64,000 bases of DNA from PNON01 sp964387025 (GCA_964387025.1 CAYLUZ010000008.1:62001-126000), one strand, 5' to 3'; shown: positions 7,601 to 15,730, counted from the first letter of the stretch. The notes: generated from the sequence alone by a model not told the origin. Program-made: numbers and translations.

Positions 7601-10073
7601 TTTTCCCCAGTTTAGTGGAAGTCATTCCAAGCCCATAATTTACCTTCCAACGGACATCGGATGGTAAATTAACATCTTCAGAAAGATTAATATATATATC
7701 CTGAGCGTCTTCTGCTCTTCCGAGAGCTGCAAAAAGCTCTGCTTCCAATAAACGACCCTGGTAATTTTGTGGATCAAGCAGTAACCCCTCTTCCAAAATA
7801 TTTTCAATGGATTCGAGGTTGATCAATGGATTATTGCTGTCCTTCAAAGATAGAGCAATTGATGCAAGGTCGAGATATGGTTTTATGTCGGTGGGATGCA
7901 GGGCAATTATCTGAAGGAGTGGCTCAACTGATTCTTCATACTTTTCACAAGCCAATAACACATTTGCATAAGCACTTAACAGTTCAGGATCTTCTTTTGT
8001 GATTGATAAGGCGTCACGGAAAACTGAGATAGCCTCTTCAGGTTGCCCCATCATTTGTAAAGTAGAACCATATTTTAGAGCATAATATTGGCCTGCCGGT
8101 TCCAATCCGTATGCTTTTCGTAAATAAGGAATTGATTCAGAATATGAACCCTCTTCAATATAATAATCACCAAACATGGAAGCAAGCTTGGCCGAATTGG
8201 GGCAGGCATTAATGGCTGTTGAAAGCAGGTCTAATACAGCTTCTTTATTTTCCGAAAGAATTTTATACTCAACCAATTTAATCCATGGTTGATCTTGTTC
8301 AGGAGATATGGCAACTGCATTTTGGAAGTATTCTGCCGATTTTGCCTGGTCCCCTTTTAGCGAATATGCATCACCCAGGATGCAATAAATATCTCCATTT
8401 GCTGGCTCACTGTCTAGCGTCTTCTGGCAAGTTTCAATTGCCAGATCGGGCAGCTTCATCGAGATAGCACATTTTGAGTACTCAATATAATCTTGTGTAT
8501 TAATTGGCTCCATGGGGTCAGCATCATTGAGAACTTTGTCCCATGCTTCAAGAGCTTTTGTTGAATCCCCATCATTCTTATATAACTTAGCTATCAAACG
8601 GCGGGAAACTCTATCTTTTCCATTCAAGGAAAGGGCAATATTTGCCTCATTTATTGCTTCAGATCTATTTCCGATTTGGTCATCGATCTGAGCAAGCATC
8701 CTGTATAAACCAGGTTGCGAAATATTCTTCCGGGTGAGTTGGTTAAGGTAGCTTTTACTAAGGTCAGGGTAACCAAGCTCGCTCAATAATTTGACATATC
8801 TTTCGATATCTTTTAGGATCGAAGATTTCTTTTCCAGACTTTTTTCAATGGCGTGCTGAGCTAACTCTTTGGAGATAGTAACTTCGCCTTCGGTTTTTGA
8901 AATCATTGCGCGAGTTAACAGGACAAGGGGTTCTTCAGATTGCGACCAAACAAGATCTTTTGAATTTACAACCTTGCCGCTGCCTAGTTTTGATAGGACA
9001 AATTCTGCCCTGGCAACATCAGATTGGGGTGATTGCTGTGAAATTTCCTGCCATGCAGAGATTTCTTCGTCTTTTGTTAATGTTGGAATTGATTTTCGTA
9101 ATTTATAGGCCTGAATCCCGGCTTGGATTATTTGTAACAGTTCTTTTTTGTAATCCAATAGTGCATTATATTGTTGGTCGTCTTTTGCTATACCGAATAG
9201 TGTTATCCATTGATCTAATGAAGTAAAATCCGGATCGAATTCCTCGCTTACCAAAGGATCGGTCGATTTTGACTGTCGGGCGAGATCCTGTAAAAAGTGA
9301 TTATAGGCACCATTCGGAGACTGCCCATCGAATTCAGGTTGATCCTGGTAAGATGAAATGATTTGTGCAGCCAGGTCTTGAGCTAAAACTGGATGAATAT
9401 CACTGATGTACTTTATCCAATTTACCTGATGTGTAAAATCTTCTTCAGTAAGTAGAGAATAAAAGATATCCTTTTTTTCTCCATAAGTTTTTTGTTGAAC
9501 AAGCAAAATGCCGGTAATAAATTCGTAGAACCCGTTTTCAGTTAAATGTTCCTGAGATAACATTAATTCATTAATGAGTTCCTGATCTTGTGCAAACCAC
9601 GATACTAATACTGCAAAGGATGTCAGCCAGGTTTCAGCGCGAATGGTATGGTCAATAGATGACCTAACGATCTCAGAGAGTAACCCGTTCCAATTACCCG
9701 TCAATCGTTTTCGCTCCCGTAACGCAAGCGCCAAATAGGTAGATTCTGCTAAAGTGGATGGTATGAATTCGGACTTTAATGCTTTCTGGTAAAAAGCTGA
9801 AGCCTGTTGGCGCAATTCTGAGGCAATAGGTTGAAGAGGGTCATTACTGATGACTTCGTGCAGTGAATCATTGTTAATGGAAAAAAGGCCGATTAAGCCG
9901 GGATTCCACATACTAGGTTCATTGCCATGAAGTTTCGAAAACTCTTCGAGAAAATTTTCTTCCGAAACTTTTTCCCAGATCTTCGGATCTTGATGAAGTG
10001 AGAAGATCACCTCATCGAATTCATCCGTATTTATTATTAATTTCAACCCTACCAGAATTTCGCCAGGTTCCAT
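4668..10073 (-). CDS. Giant TPR-repeat scaffold protein (1801 residues)
   Basis: A 1801-residue protein made almost wholly of TPR and TPR-like helical pairs. The clearest units are in the centre and C-terminus (e.g. GDIYCILGDAYSLKGDQAKS, PEKAELRLKLGELQLKMKD, YRPWLLLAKTYQSRGDNLQ, ANIDGYLELAKTYQERRDF, YRPYYQLGMIMKDSKDYRG). The first roughly 400 residues are helical and less regular. There is no signal peptide, membrane segment or visible enzymatic motif. TPR arrays bind partner proteins. The immediate partners by position are the upstream membrane protein and the downstream TPR-C25 peptidase. The ATG at 10071-10073 is preceded by GAAAGG. The frame is continuous, with no sign of decay. Function is unknown, and an adaptor or sensor platform for the peptidase is an inference. 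Confidence 0.75.
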   Translation of the reverse strand: MEPGEILVGLKLIINTDEFDEVIFSLHQDPKIWEKVSEENFLEEFSKLHGNEPSMWNPGLIGLFSINNDSLHEVISNDPLQPIASELRQQASAFYQKALKSEFIPSTLAESTYLALALRERKRLTGNWNGLLSEIVRSSIDHTIRAETWLTSFAVLVSWFAQDQELINELMLSQEHLTENGFYEFITGILLVQQKTYGEKKDIFYSLLTEEDFTHQVNWIKYISDIHPVLAQDLAAQIISSYQDQPEFDGQSPNGAYNHFLQDLARQSKSTDPLVSEEFDPDFTSLDQWITLFGIAKDDQQYNALLDYKKELLQIIQAGIQAYKLRKSIPTLTKDEEISAWQEISQQSPQSDVARAEFVLSKLGSGKVVNSKDLVWSQSEEPLVLLTRAMISKTEGEVTISKELAQHAIEKSLEKKSSILKDIERYVKLLSELGYPDLSKSYLNQLTRKNISQPGLYRMLAQIDDQIGNRSEAINEANIALSLNGKDRVSRRLIAKLYKNDGDSTKALEAWDKVLNDADPMEPINTQDYIEYSKCAISMKLPDLAIETCQKTLDSEPANGDIYCILGDAYSLKGDQAKSAEYFQNAVAISPEQDQPWIKLVEYKILSENKEAVLDLLSTAINACPNSAKLASMFGDYYIEEGSYSESIPYLRKAYGLEPAGQYYALKYGSTLQMMGQPEEAISVFRDALSITKEDPELLSAYANVLLACEKYEESVEPLLQIIALHPTDIKPYLDLASIALSLKDSNNPLINLESIENILEEGLLLDPQNYQGRLLEAELFAALGRAEDAQDIYINLSEDVNLPSDVRWKVNYGLGMTSTKLGKMDIALAALEEAGLQNPQNFEIHQKLAETYSLAKLPKAAMESAQAALAISPSNPENLIWYSEFCTNLGDIPEALSSLDAAIKHQPEKAELRLKLGELQLKMKDISAAKKTFQDLVAHGKLNSNLIRRVSKNLVDAGEIDEAIQYLEFGIELDPVSSLPLLLDLVNYEEKNGNLSKAVTAIERAISINLENIDLQIIKADLLAHSGQFESAISTLEDALTTIEQKADDTQENKSFEIFLRMAYLNRKNGNLAKAIVNVQDALVRKSVDSEALYLGADLSFNILDFAKAGEFLHQLFSTGETLSKPVTLLGEILDALVKRETTSDSSANRALLNIELPAKWSLMQTAVDILTHSVKTVSPEYDLIFNEITGHNSKELYSLLPSGDIHSENLPQVNVYDPVASSPSMLLMIANSALMVNHFQSANSLIDTLANDFAFEPSVQLYRLKLLSLQAEAYRFYSQLKIKKHLPSSDVLSITALDQFNEALLNAKRYSESEIIHYWETRGIAAFQPNKENLESLIQFNDLITYPESKLQKFALENNVAELEGLVHNDPHAKGLEGYAATLIAEKAPVKAFELIENSIDNVDNNPISLSQIALVSNFAGEYEIALSSIEKALEKWPNEPDWHSFAAEICKKLDNPSSALYHLKIAADIEPQNFDSILAFGEGCLDLGDPTQAIQYLKVASSIEPANYRPWLLLAKTYQSRGDNLQAMSNIERAVTLAPNSVEPLLLSAELSYINGQPDQAIKKVDAAIRLDPKNVEALVIKVRALRAVEQSEEAMKLINYAIKKVSKPLPLLIEKAEIIRSQEGEKAYLNTLQKIVDDYPKSPEILRLYSLSLAENGFASEALNITQLSLKLNPDQYDMHILAGRLLRLNGQLDQALDHLSEAITQDPANIDGYLELAKTYQERRDFTKSVAIYKQAIEVLPKDYRPYYQLGMIMKDSKDYRGAENMLRKAAEFSKDDVNILRQLGAIIAINLVHPS

Positions 10074-10106
10074 AATACACCTTTCAATGCAATATCTGTA
10101 ATTAGT

Positions 10107-10439
10107 TTAGACAAGCGCAGAAATTTGAATGACCAACCAGTATGCCCCGGCCATTAATAGAATGCCAACAAAAACCAGGAATACGCCAATACCGGAACTC
10201 GTTTTGATCAGGTCATTCATGGCTGCCAACAGGGAAGAGGCATTTCCGACCAAACCACTGACATCTTCAGCGATCCCTTTTTGGGCGAGTTTGGTGGTTT
10301 GATCAGCCAGGTTCTTGATATCTTTTCCAACGGTCCTGGAGACCAAAACGAATATTCCGATGCATATTGATATCAAACCGAGAATAACTAATGCGGTTGC
10401 CATAGTCAGTAAAAAGTCTGGAACACTTAAATTAAACAT
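10107..10439 (-). CDS. Small two-helix membrane protein
   Basis: I place the start at the ATG at 10437-10439 (MFNLSVPDFLL), because AGGAGG sits just upstream. A longer frame to 10481 would run through the sigma-54 site. The 110-residue product has an N-terminal transmembrane helix (TALVILGLISICIGIFVLV) and a central polar region that looks like an amphipathic coil (IKNLADQTTKLAQKGIAEDV ... SSLLAAMNDLIKTSSG). A second helix follows (GVFLVFVGILLMAGAYWLVI). This architecture would place both ends on the same side. It is the first gene after the GG-N10-GC site and 33 bases before the TPR giant. A membrane anchor or sensor for the downstream TPR proteins is plausible but not shown. I recognise no family. 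Confidence 0.7.
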   Translation of the reverse strand: MFNLSVPDFLLTMATALVILGLISICIGIFVLVSRTVGKDIKNLADQTTKLAQKGIAEDVSGLVGNASSLLAAMNDLIKTSSGIGVFLVFVGILLMAGAYWLVIQISALV

Positions 10440-10475
10440 TTTATCCTCCTGATAATTTATTACCAGAAGGATATA

Positions 10476-10492
10476 TTGCAAGTTATATGCCG
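10476..10492 (-). promoter_or_regulatory. Candidate sigma-54 (-24/-12) promoter
   Basis: The minus strand reads CGGCATATAACTTGCAA: GG (10491-10490), exactly ten bases, then GC (10479-10478). It matches GGCA and TTGCA of the consensus TGGCACG-N4-TTGCA. It lies in the gap between the response regulator stop (10503) and the small membrane gene. The transcript would start near 10466, leaving a short leader with AGGAGG. The neighbouring rpoN, kinase and activator genes make the match more credible. Confidence 0.6.
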
Positions 10493-10502
10493 TGCCTAAT
10501 TC

Positions 10503-11678
10503 TTATGAAAGCTTGTGAAACTCCAAAGGTAAATGCCCAACATCTATTACCGGATCATCACAAAAAAGCATGGCTCTTTCAATTACATGCGAAAGTTCTC
10601 TAATATTTCCCGGCCATTTATAATTTTTCAAGGCTTGCAAGGCATTCGGGGTGATATCTTGAATATTGACACCTAGCCGCCCGTTCAGGTTGCGGACAAA
10701 AAAGCCGACCAACTCTGGTAAATCATCAATTCGGTCGCGAAGGGGTGGTAAAACCAGGTCGACTACATCGAGCCGGTAATATAGATCTTCCCTGAATTTA
10801 CCCTCTTCTATCATTTTCTTTAAATTACGGTTGGAAGCACTGATCACCTGGACATCCACCCGGACCAGGTTGGTACCGCCAACACGTCTGAAATTCTGTT
10901 CTTCAAGGGCTCTCAGCAGCTTGGCTTGCATATCCATTGACATGGATGAAATCTCATCGAGAAATAATATCCCGGTATCAGCAACTTCCATCAGGCCGAT
11001 CTTTTTCTTATCATCAGCACCGGTGAATGCCCTGGCTTCATATCCGAATAGTTCGGATTCAAGCATGGTGTCCTGAATTGCAGCACAATTAATGTCGATG
11101 ATCGGTTTACTGGATCGGGTTCCGATCTTATGGATATGCTTGGCAAGGACTTCCTTTCCGGTTCCGCTTTCCCCGGTGATGAGTACGCGAACACCTTTCG
11201 ATGCTGCGCGTTCTGCATGGTTGATTATCACCTGCATTTCCTTGCTCTGACCGACGATAAAATTAACATTTTGTGACTGGACTTTACGAAGGTGCGCCAG
11301 CTCTCTTCGCATTGATACGATTTCTGTGGCGCGTTGAATCGATTGTTCCAACCTGGTCAATTCAATTGGTTTCTGTAAAAAGTCATGAGCCCCATTCTTC
11401 ATCGCATCCACAGCCATTTCAATATCACCGTATGCTGTGATCATAATGATCGGAGGGCGAGAAGGGAGGTTACTGGTTTCCTGGAGCAGATTTGGTCCAT
11501 AACCATCCGGTAAGGTTACATCCAATAAAATAATATCAGGAATATCCTGCTTGATGATCTTCCTGGCCTCTTCAAGCGTTTTTGCGCTCTTTACCTCATA
11601 ACCCTGCCGGATCAGAAATTCCGGAATGATTACCTGGATATTATCTTCATCGTCGACCACAAGAATTGTTGCTGTCAA
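10503..11678 (-). CDS. Sigma-54-dependent response regulator lacking a DNA-binding domain
   Basis: A 391-residue NtrC-family activator. The receiver domain spans residues about 1-120, with acidic pocket D9/D10, phospho-acceptor D53 (ILLDVTLPDG), T81 and K103. The AAA+ domain spans about 135-370, with Walker A GESGTGKE, Walker B GILFLDEIS, and an arginine finger region (FREDLYYRLDVVDLVLPPLR). The protein ends at HLPLEFHKLS, right after the AAA+ lid, so the usual C-terminal Fis-type helix-turn-helix is absent. The sigma-54 contact loop reads RAFTGA instead of GAFTGA. It overlaps the kinase gene by four bases (ATGA). It would hydrolyse ATP to open sigma-54 promoters, probably from solution as known for activators such as FlgR. 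The likely target is the site at 10476-10492. Confidence 0.93.
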   Translation of the reverse strand: MTATILVVDDEDNIQVIIPEFLIRQGYEVKSAKTLEEARKIIKQDIPDIILLDVTLPDGYGPNLLQETSNLPSRPPIIMITAYGDIEMAVDAMKNGAHDFLQKPIELTRLEQSIQRATEIVSMRRELAHLRKVQSQNVNFIVGQSKEMQVIINHAERAASKGVRVLITGESGTGKEVLAKHIHKIGTRSSKPIIDINCAAIQDTMLESELFGYEARAFTGADDKKKIGLMEVADTGILFLDEISSMSMDMQAKLLRALEEQNFRRVGGTNLVRVDVQVISASNRNLKKMIEEGKFREDLYYRLDVVDLVLPPLRDRIDDLPELVGFFVRNLNGRLGVNIQDITPNALQALKNYKWPGNIRELSHVIERAMLFCDDPVIDVGHLPLEFHKLS

Positions 11679-13642
11679 TCTCTACCTCCGGCATTGATAT
11701 ATCCCGGGAGTGTAACATGAAAAACGGTTCCTCCCGGAAAACTGGTGACATTAATTGTACCTTTATGTGCAGTAATTATTCGTTTGGTTATGGCCAAACC
11801 CAGACCAGTTCCCTGGGGATTATTTGTGACAAAAGGTTCAAATATATGGTCTTTTATCTCATCCGGGATGCCTGGACCGGTGTCTGAGACAGTGATCTCG
11901 ACCTCTGGGGAATCAGCGGAAGATTGGCAGTTGGCCATTTTAATGGCGATGACACCACCCTTTGTCATCGCCTGGATGGAATTGCTCAGTAAATTTGTAA
12001 AAACCTGCTCAAGGGCCCGTAGGTCACCAATAATAAACTGAACATCAGGTTCCACCTGAAGAAATGCTTCAATGTTGGCCTTTGCAAAACGGGGACGCCA
12101 CCGATCGATCATCCTGCGAAACATGGCTGCAAGATCTGAAGGAACCAGTTTATATTCCATCGGCCTGGAAAACGAAAGAACGGATTCCATAAGATGAGTT
12201 AATCTAGTGCAATCATGCTGCAAACGCTGCAGCAGATCCTGATTAGGATCATCTTGCGGAAATTTCATCGCAAGCAGCTGCAACCCGGTACTGATGTTAT
12301 TGACAGGGTTGCGGACTTCGTGCGCAAAAATAGCAGTCACTTCCCCCAGGACGGCCCGTTGTTCCAATTGTTGAGTACGAACACGAATTTGTTCATTCTC
12401 ACTCTCATCATGAAGAAGGATGATGATGTTCAGTAATCCATCTTCAAGCATCACAGGAATGGTCTGCAAATGACCGAGGAATGATTGACCATTTCTCCTG
12501 TGGAGAGAAATATTACCCAAATTATGTGTGGGGATTCCGCTGAGTGCGCTATTCAATGCGGGGATCAGGGAGTCTGGGCCGATCAGAATATTTTCTACTG
12601 GTACTCCGACCACTTCCCGGGATGCATATCCCAGCAAGAATTCCGCCGCCGGATTCATCTCTTCAATCGTGAGATCATTTCGGATCAGGATGATCCCTTC
12701 CATGGCATTGTCCATCACTGTATCCCGGACGGATAAAGACTTGATATGGTGATTAAGGGATTGATTGAGATTCTGAATCAGTACGAAATGATAAAAGATC
12801 GCTGCCAGACCGTACGAAATAATGCTGCCCAGCGAATCCAGTTGATCATCGGGTTGATTTTGAGTATCCGAGATGACAAGTAGCCCCAATTGCGTTCCAT
12901 CCAAAGTTAATGGAAAAACAGCAACATATGCCAGATTCGCAACTCTGGCAACCCGATGAAAATCGGAAACAACCCTTTTCCCCGGAACCCATATTTCAGA
13001 TGAGGAGTATTCGTTGACTGGATCAGGAGAAACTACAGGCGGAAAAATGGGGGACACCGGGTTTTCAGTCGATCCAACTTTTACGTATTGAGAAAGCTTG
13101 TTATCTATTTGGTAAATGCATTGGATATTTCCACTGATAAGCGTTTGGCTGATTTGTAAAACTTTTTCTGTGGCAATTTGGATTTCTGACAAGGCAGTCA
13201 AACAAAAAATATCTTCAACAGCTTTCAGAAGAACGGTTTGCTTTTGAAGGATTTCCTGCTGCTTTAAGAAACTTTCCTGCGGAATGATTGATAAGAGTAC
13301 TCTGCTTGAATTCTGATCCAGTGGAGAGCTTTTGGATATTACTTGAATTGAATCTCGAGAGTGGCGGGTTAACGCTGATAGATGTTCGCCAGCTTGCACC
13401 AGCTCATAGCGGCTGATTTCCGGAAAGATGACACTTATCTCGGTTCGAGTGAGGTCAGCCAGTGAAAAAGCAGTGAGTTTCAAGAATTCGGCATTTGCTG
13501 CCAATATTTGGTTTGAACGAGGCTCGATTACTATCGCCGGTGTGGGTAACAGGTTTAAAAGCGTGTTAAATTCATTTGCACCCGGAGATTTACCTTTCCA
13601 GAGATGAGAGAAAGAAAGGTTTTGTGAAAAACCATTACTCAT
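11675..13642 (-). CDS. Soluble PAS/GAF sensor histidine kinase (NtrB/AtoS type)
   Basis: About 655 residues from the ATG at 13640-13642 (MSNGFSQNL). The frame stays open to 13708, but that extension would lie inside rpoN. The order is an N-terminal PAS (NTLLNLLPTPAIVIEPRS), a GAF-like region, a second PAS (VMDNAMEGIILIRNDLTIEE), a HisKA domain with the phospho-His in FAHEVRNPVNN, and a HATPase domain (FTNLLSNSIQAM, VSDTGPGIPD, GTGLGLAITKRI). No transmembrane helix is seen, so it should sense an internal signal. It sits between rpoN and the sigma-54 activator with overlaps on both sides, which makes the activator its partner. The ligand is unknown. Confidence 0.9.
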   Translation of the reverse strand: MSNGFSQNLSFSHLWKGKSPGANEFNTLLNLLPTPAIVIEPRSNQILAANAEFLKLTAFSLADLTRTEISVIFPEISRYELVQAGEHLSALTRHSRDSIQVISKSSPLDQNSSRVLLSIIPQESFLKQQEILQKQTVLLKAVEDIFCLTALSEIQIATEKVLQISQTLISGNIQCIYQIDNKLSQYVKVGSTENPVSPIFPPVVSPDPVNEYSSSEIWVPGKRVVSDFHRVARVANLAYVAVFPLTLDGTQLGLLVISDTQNQPDDQLDSLGSIISYGLAAIFYHFVLIQNLNQSLNHHIKSLSVRDTVMDNAMEGIILIRNDLTIEEMNPAAEFLLGYASREVVGVPVENILIGPDSLIPALNSALSGIPTHNLGNISLHRRNGQSFLGHLQTIPVMLEDGLLNIIILLHDESENEQIRVRTQQLEQRAVLGEVTAIFAHEVRNPVNNISTGLQLLAMKFPQDDPNQDLLQRLQHDCTRLTHLMESVLSFSRPMEYKLVPSDLAAMFRRMIDRWRPRFAKANIEAFLQVEPDVQFIIGDLRALEQVFTNLLSNSIQAMTKGGVIAIKMANCQSSADSPEVEITVSDTGPGIPDEIKDHIFEPFVTNNPQGTGLGLAITKRIITAHKGTINVTSFPGGTVFHVTLPGYINAGGRD

Positions 13643-15047
13643 GTTTCTGAGGATGGTTGTGTCGGAGATGAGCCGGTAAAATACCTTCCATTGCCCGATA
13701 TTTGGCAACAGTTCGACGCGCTACCATATAGCCTTGTTTAGCCAACAGCTCAGCAAGATCAGTATCACTCAGCGGATCTTTTTCTTTATTGATCAATTCC
13801 TGAAGCGCTGTCCTGATGTGAAGGCTGCGATCGAAGAATTTTGCAAAAGGTATGATCCTTCCATTTGGCATCTGGATGGCTTTATTTGACACAGCACGAG
13901 AAATGGTAGATTCGTGCACTTCAAGCTCTTTTGCCAGCTGAGCCCTGGTGATCGGTTTGATTCTTGCCTCTCCAAAGTCGATGAAATCTTTTTGCATGGT
14001 GGCTATTCGGGTCATTAACCGTTCCATGGTGTGATTTCGTTGCTGAAGACATTTCACAAAAAGGGATGCACGTTCGAGGTCAGACTTCCAATCTTCAAGT
14101 TTATCCGAAGTGACTTCCTTCACTGCACTGCGGAATCTCGGATCCACCCTGAGAGTTCCGGAGATGGGCATGATGATTTCAACCACAAGTGGACCGATCG
14201 CATCTTCATTCAGGTGATTGATCACTATATCAGGACGGTGAAAGGCTTTGTCAGTGGGCTTGACCGACTCCCGGGTATCACCCCAGTGAGTGCGGGCCGG
14301 GAATGGATTCAGGTTGGATCCAATAAATAACGCCACCTCTTGAGCGGTTTTAATATTCGTGTGGAGAAGATGCGCCAGATCGGAGTATTGATGCCGGCTT
14401 AATAAGGACATGCCTTCGATGATCATCTGCCGTGCGAGAGGCGGAGTTGGTTCGGTTTCTGACAGTATTTCCAACTGGACCAGCAATGCTTCCTGTGGTG
14501 ATGCAGAACCAACCCCTAAAGGATCAGCGTGTTGGATCAGCTTAATGATGTTTTCCACTCGTGAGATCGGAATGTGATGATACTGCGCAACCTCTACAGC
14601 AGATATGGTTAGTAACCCATCTTCATCGAGGTGGGTAAGAATAAAAGCAGCCAGGCTGCGATCCTGAGCTGCCAGATCAGGAGCGATCTGCCGTAATACA
14701 TAGGTGGGAAGATCTTCAGACACAGCACTGATATTGTCTTCCGGCATTTCTTCCTGGGGGATGGCAGAACCTGTGAAAAAATCTTCCCGTGGGGAAATAA
14801 ATACGATCGGTTCCTCGGAATCCATCTGTTTTTGCCTGGAACATACCGGGCACGGTTCCGCACTATGTAGCAGCCGGTTACAGGTGGGGCATCTACGTTC
14901 CTCGATCAGTTCCAAAGCCGGATTGGATGCCAGTTCAGAATCAATTTTCTGGTAAAGCTCTTCTGCAGTCAAACTTAACAGTGTCATCGTTTGCGCGAGG
15001 TGAGCTGTGGTCAGGTGGCGGGTGATTTGGGCAGGTTTTTGAAACAT
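13635..15047 (-). CDS. rpoN: RNA polymerase sigma-54 factor with a zinc-ribbon insertion
   Basis: A 470-residue sigma-54. Region I is at the N-terminus (HLAQTMTLLSLTAEELYQKI, ELASNPALELIE). The core-binding and helix-turn-helix regions follow (ELEVHESTISRAVSNKAIQM), and the RpoN box ARRTVAKYR is at 443-451. Between region I and the core-binding region lies a four-cysteine ribbon, CPTC-X9-CPVC (C53, C56, C66, C69), which is not part of the standard E. coli protein. RpoN recognises -24/-12 promoters and needs an AAA+ activator, here encoded two genes downstream. The stop codon overlaps the kinase start. The promoter is at 15068-15096. Confidence 0.95.
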   Translation of the reverse strand: MFQKPAQITRHLTTAHLAQTMTLLSLTAEELYQKIDSELASNPALELIEERRCPTCNRLLHSAEPCPVCSRQKQMDSEEPIVFISPREDFFTGSAIPQEEMPEDNISAVSEDLPTYVLRQIAPDLAAQDRSLAAFILTHLDEDGLLTISAVEVAQYHHIPISRVENIIKLIQHADPLGVGSASPQEALLVQLEILSETEPTPPLARQMIIEGMSLLSRHQYSDLAHLLHTNIKTAQEVALFIGSNLNPFPARTHWGDTRESVKPTDKAFHRPDIVINHLNEDAIGPLVVEIIMPISGTLRVDPRFRSAVKEVTSDKLEDWKSDLERASLFVKCLQQRNHTMERLMTRIATMQKDFIDFGEARIKPITRAQLAKELEVHESTISRAVSNKAIQMPNGRIIPFAKFFDRSLHIRTALQELINKEKDPLSDTDLAELLAKQGYMVARRTVAKYRAMEGILPAHLRHNHPQKHE

Positions 15048-15067
15048 ACGGCTCTCAGTTTAGGTAC

Positions 15068-15096
15068 AGTATAGTATGTTTTTATGAAAGTTGCAA
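15068..15096 (-). promoter_or_regulatory. Sigma-70-type promoter for rpoN, inside an inverted repeat
   Basis: The minus strand has TTGCAA (15091-15096), a 17-base spacer, then TATACT (15068-15073), 21 bases before the rpoN ATG. An inverted repeat ATAGTAT (15071-15077) / ATACTAT (15097-15103) brackets it, which could be a regulator site. Confidence 0.5.
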
Positions 15097-15308
15097 ATAC
15101 TATGCCCGCTTATTATCTGACCCAGGGATGTTGCGCACAGTGGGTAGGTTGGGCTTAAACTCAACATAGAAATTTTCGTAAAGGATCGGTTATTGGCGAA
15201 GAGACAATCATACTGGAAACCTATCGATCAAACCTACTTTCAGAGCTGTCCATATCCAGTTCATCTCGCGGAGGATTCATGTACACCAGCACTAATGGAG
15301 ATTGATAG

Positions 15309-15623
15309 TTACTTCGAATCTCGATTTTCTATTTTGTTTATTACGCGAACGACGTGATTGAATAATTTGGTAAAAACAAAAACAATAATAGCCGTAATGA
15401 AACCAATTAATATTGATTTTCCGATCACATATGTTAGGCGATCTACCTGAAACCTTGGATCCATTATCATTCCAATAGCTGATCCTTCAAAAAAAACAAG
15501 ACCTACCAATAAAGCAATCGCAATGAGCGATGACTTTGCTTTAAGTCCTCTGGTTTTCCTAATTACCCATAAACCTAGGAAAAATGTACCAAAAGGAATA
15601 AACACAAAAGATGCAAATAACAA
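15309..15623 (-). CDS. Small hydrophobic protein, unknown; start uncertain
   Basis: An open frame of about 104 residues with three likely membrane helices: ASFVFIPFGTFFLGLWVI, SSLIAIALLVGLVFFEGSAI and SILIGFITAIIVFVFTKLF. It ends in a charged tail. The only usable start is a TTG at 15621-15623. The frame remains open upstream to about 15700 without ATG or GTG, and no ribosome site sits at the right distance. The gene may have lost its 5' end, since the adjacent upstream DNA carries a repeat element. The clean helix pattern argues for a real or recently real gene. I recognise no family. Confidence 0.4.
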   Translation of the reverse strand: MLFASFVFIPFGTFFLGLWVIRKTRGLKAKSSLIAIALLVGLVFFEGSAIGMIMDPRFQVDRLTYVIGKSILIGFITAIIVFVFTKLFNHVVRVINKIENRDSK

Positions 15624-15730
15624 GCTAGTAGATATTAGTCCTCCGTTCGCGCCTGTGCCCTCACCGGGCGAGTGTTTTTGTCCGATAGGTTTCCATCAAT
15701 TCAGCTTCACCACGAATGCTTGCTCTCCTG

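Noticed and set aside
10440..10481. Longer start for the small membrane protein
   Set aside because: It would overlap the -12 region of the sigma-54 site, while the internal ATG has a perfect AGGAGG.
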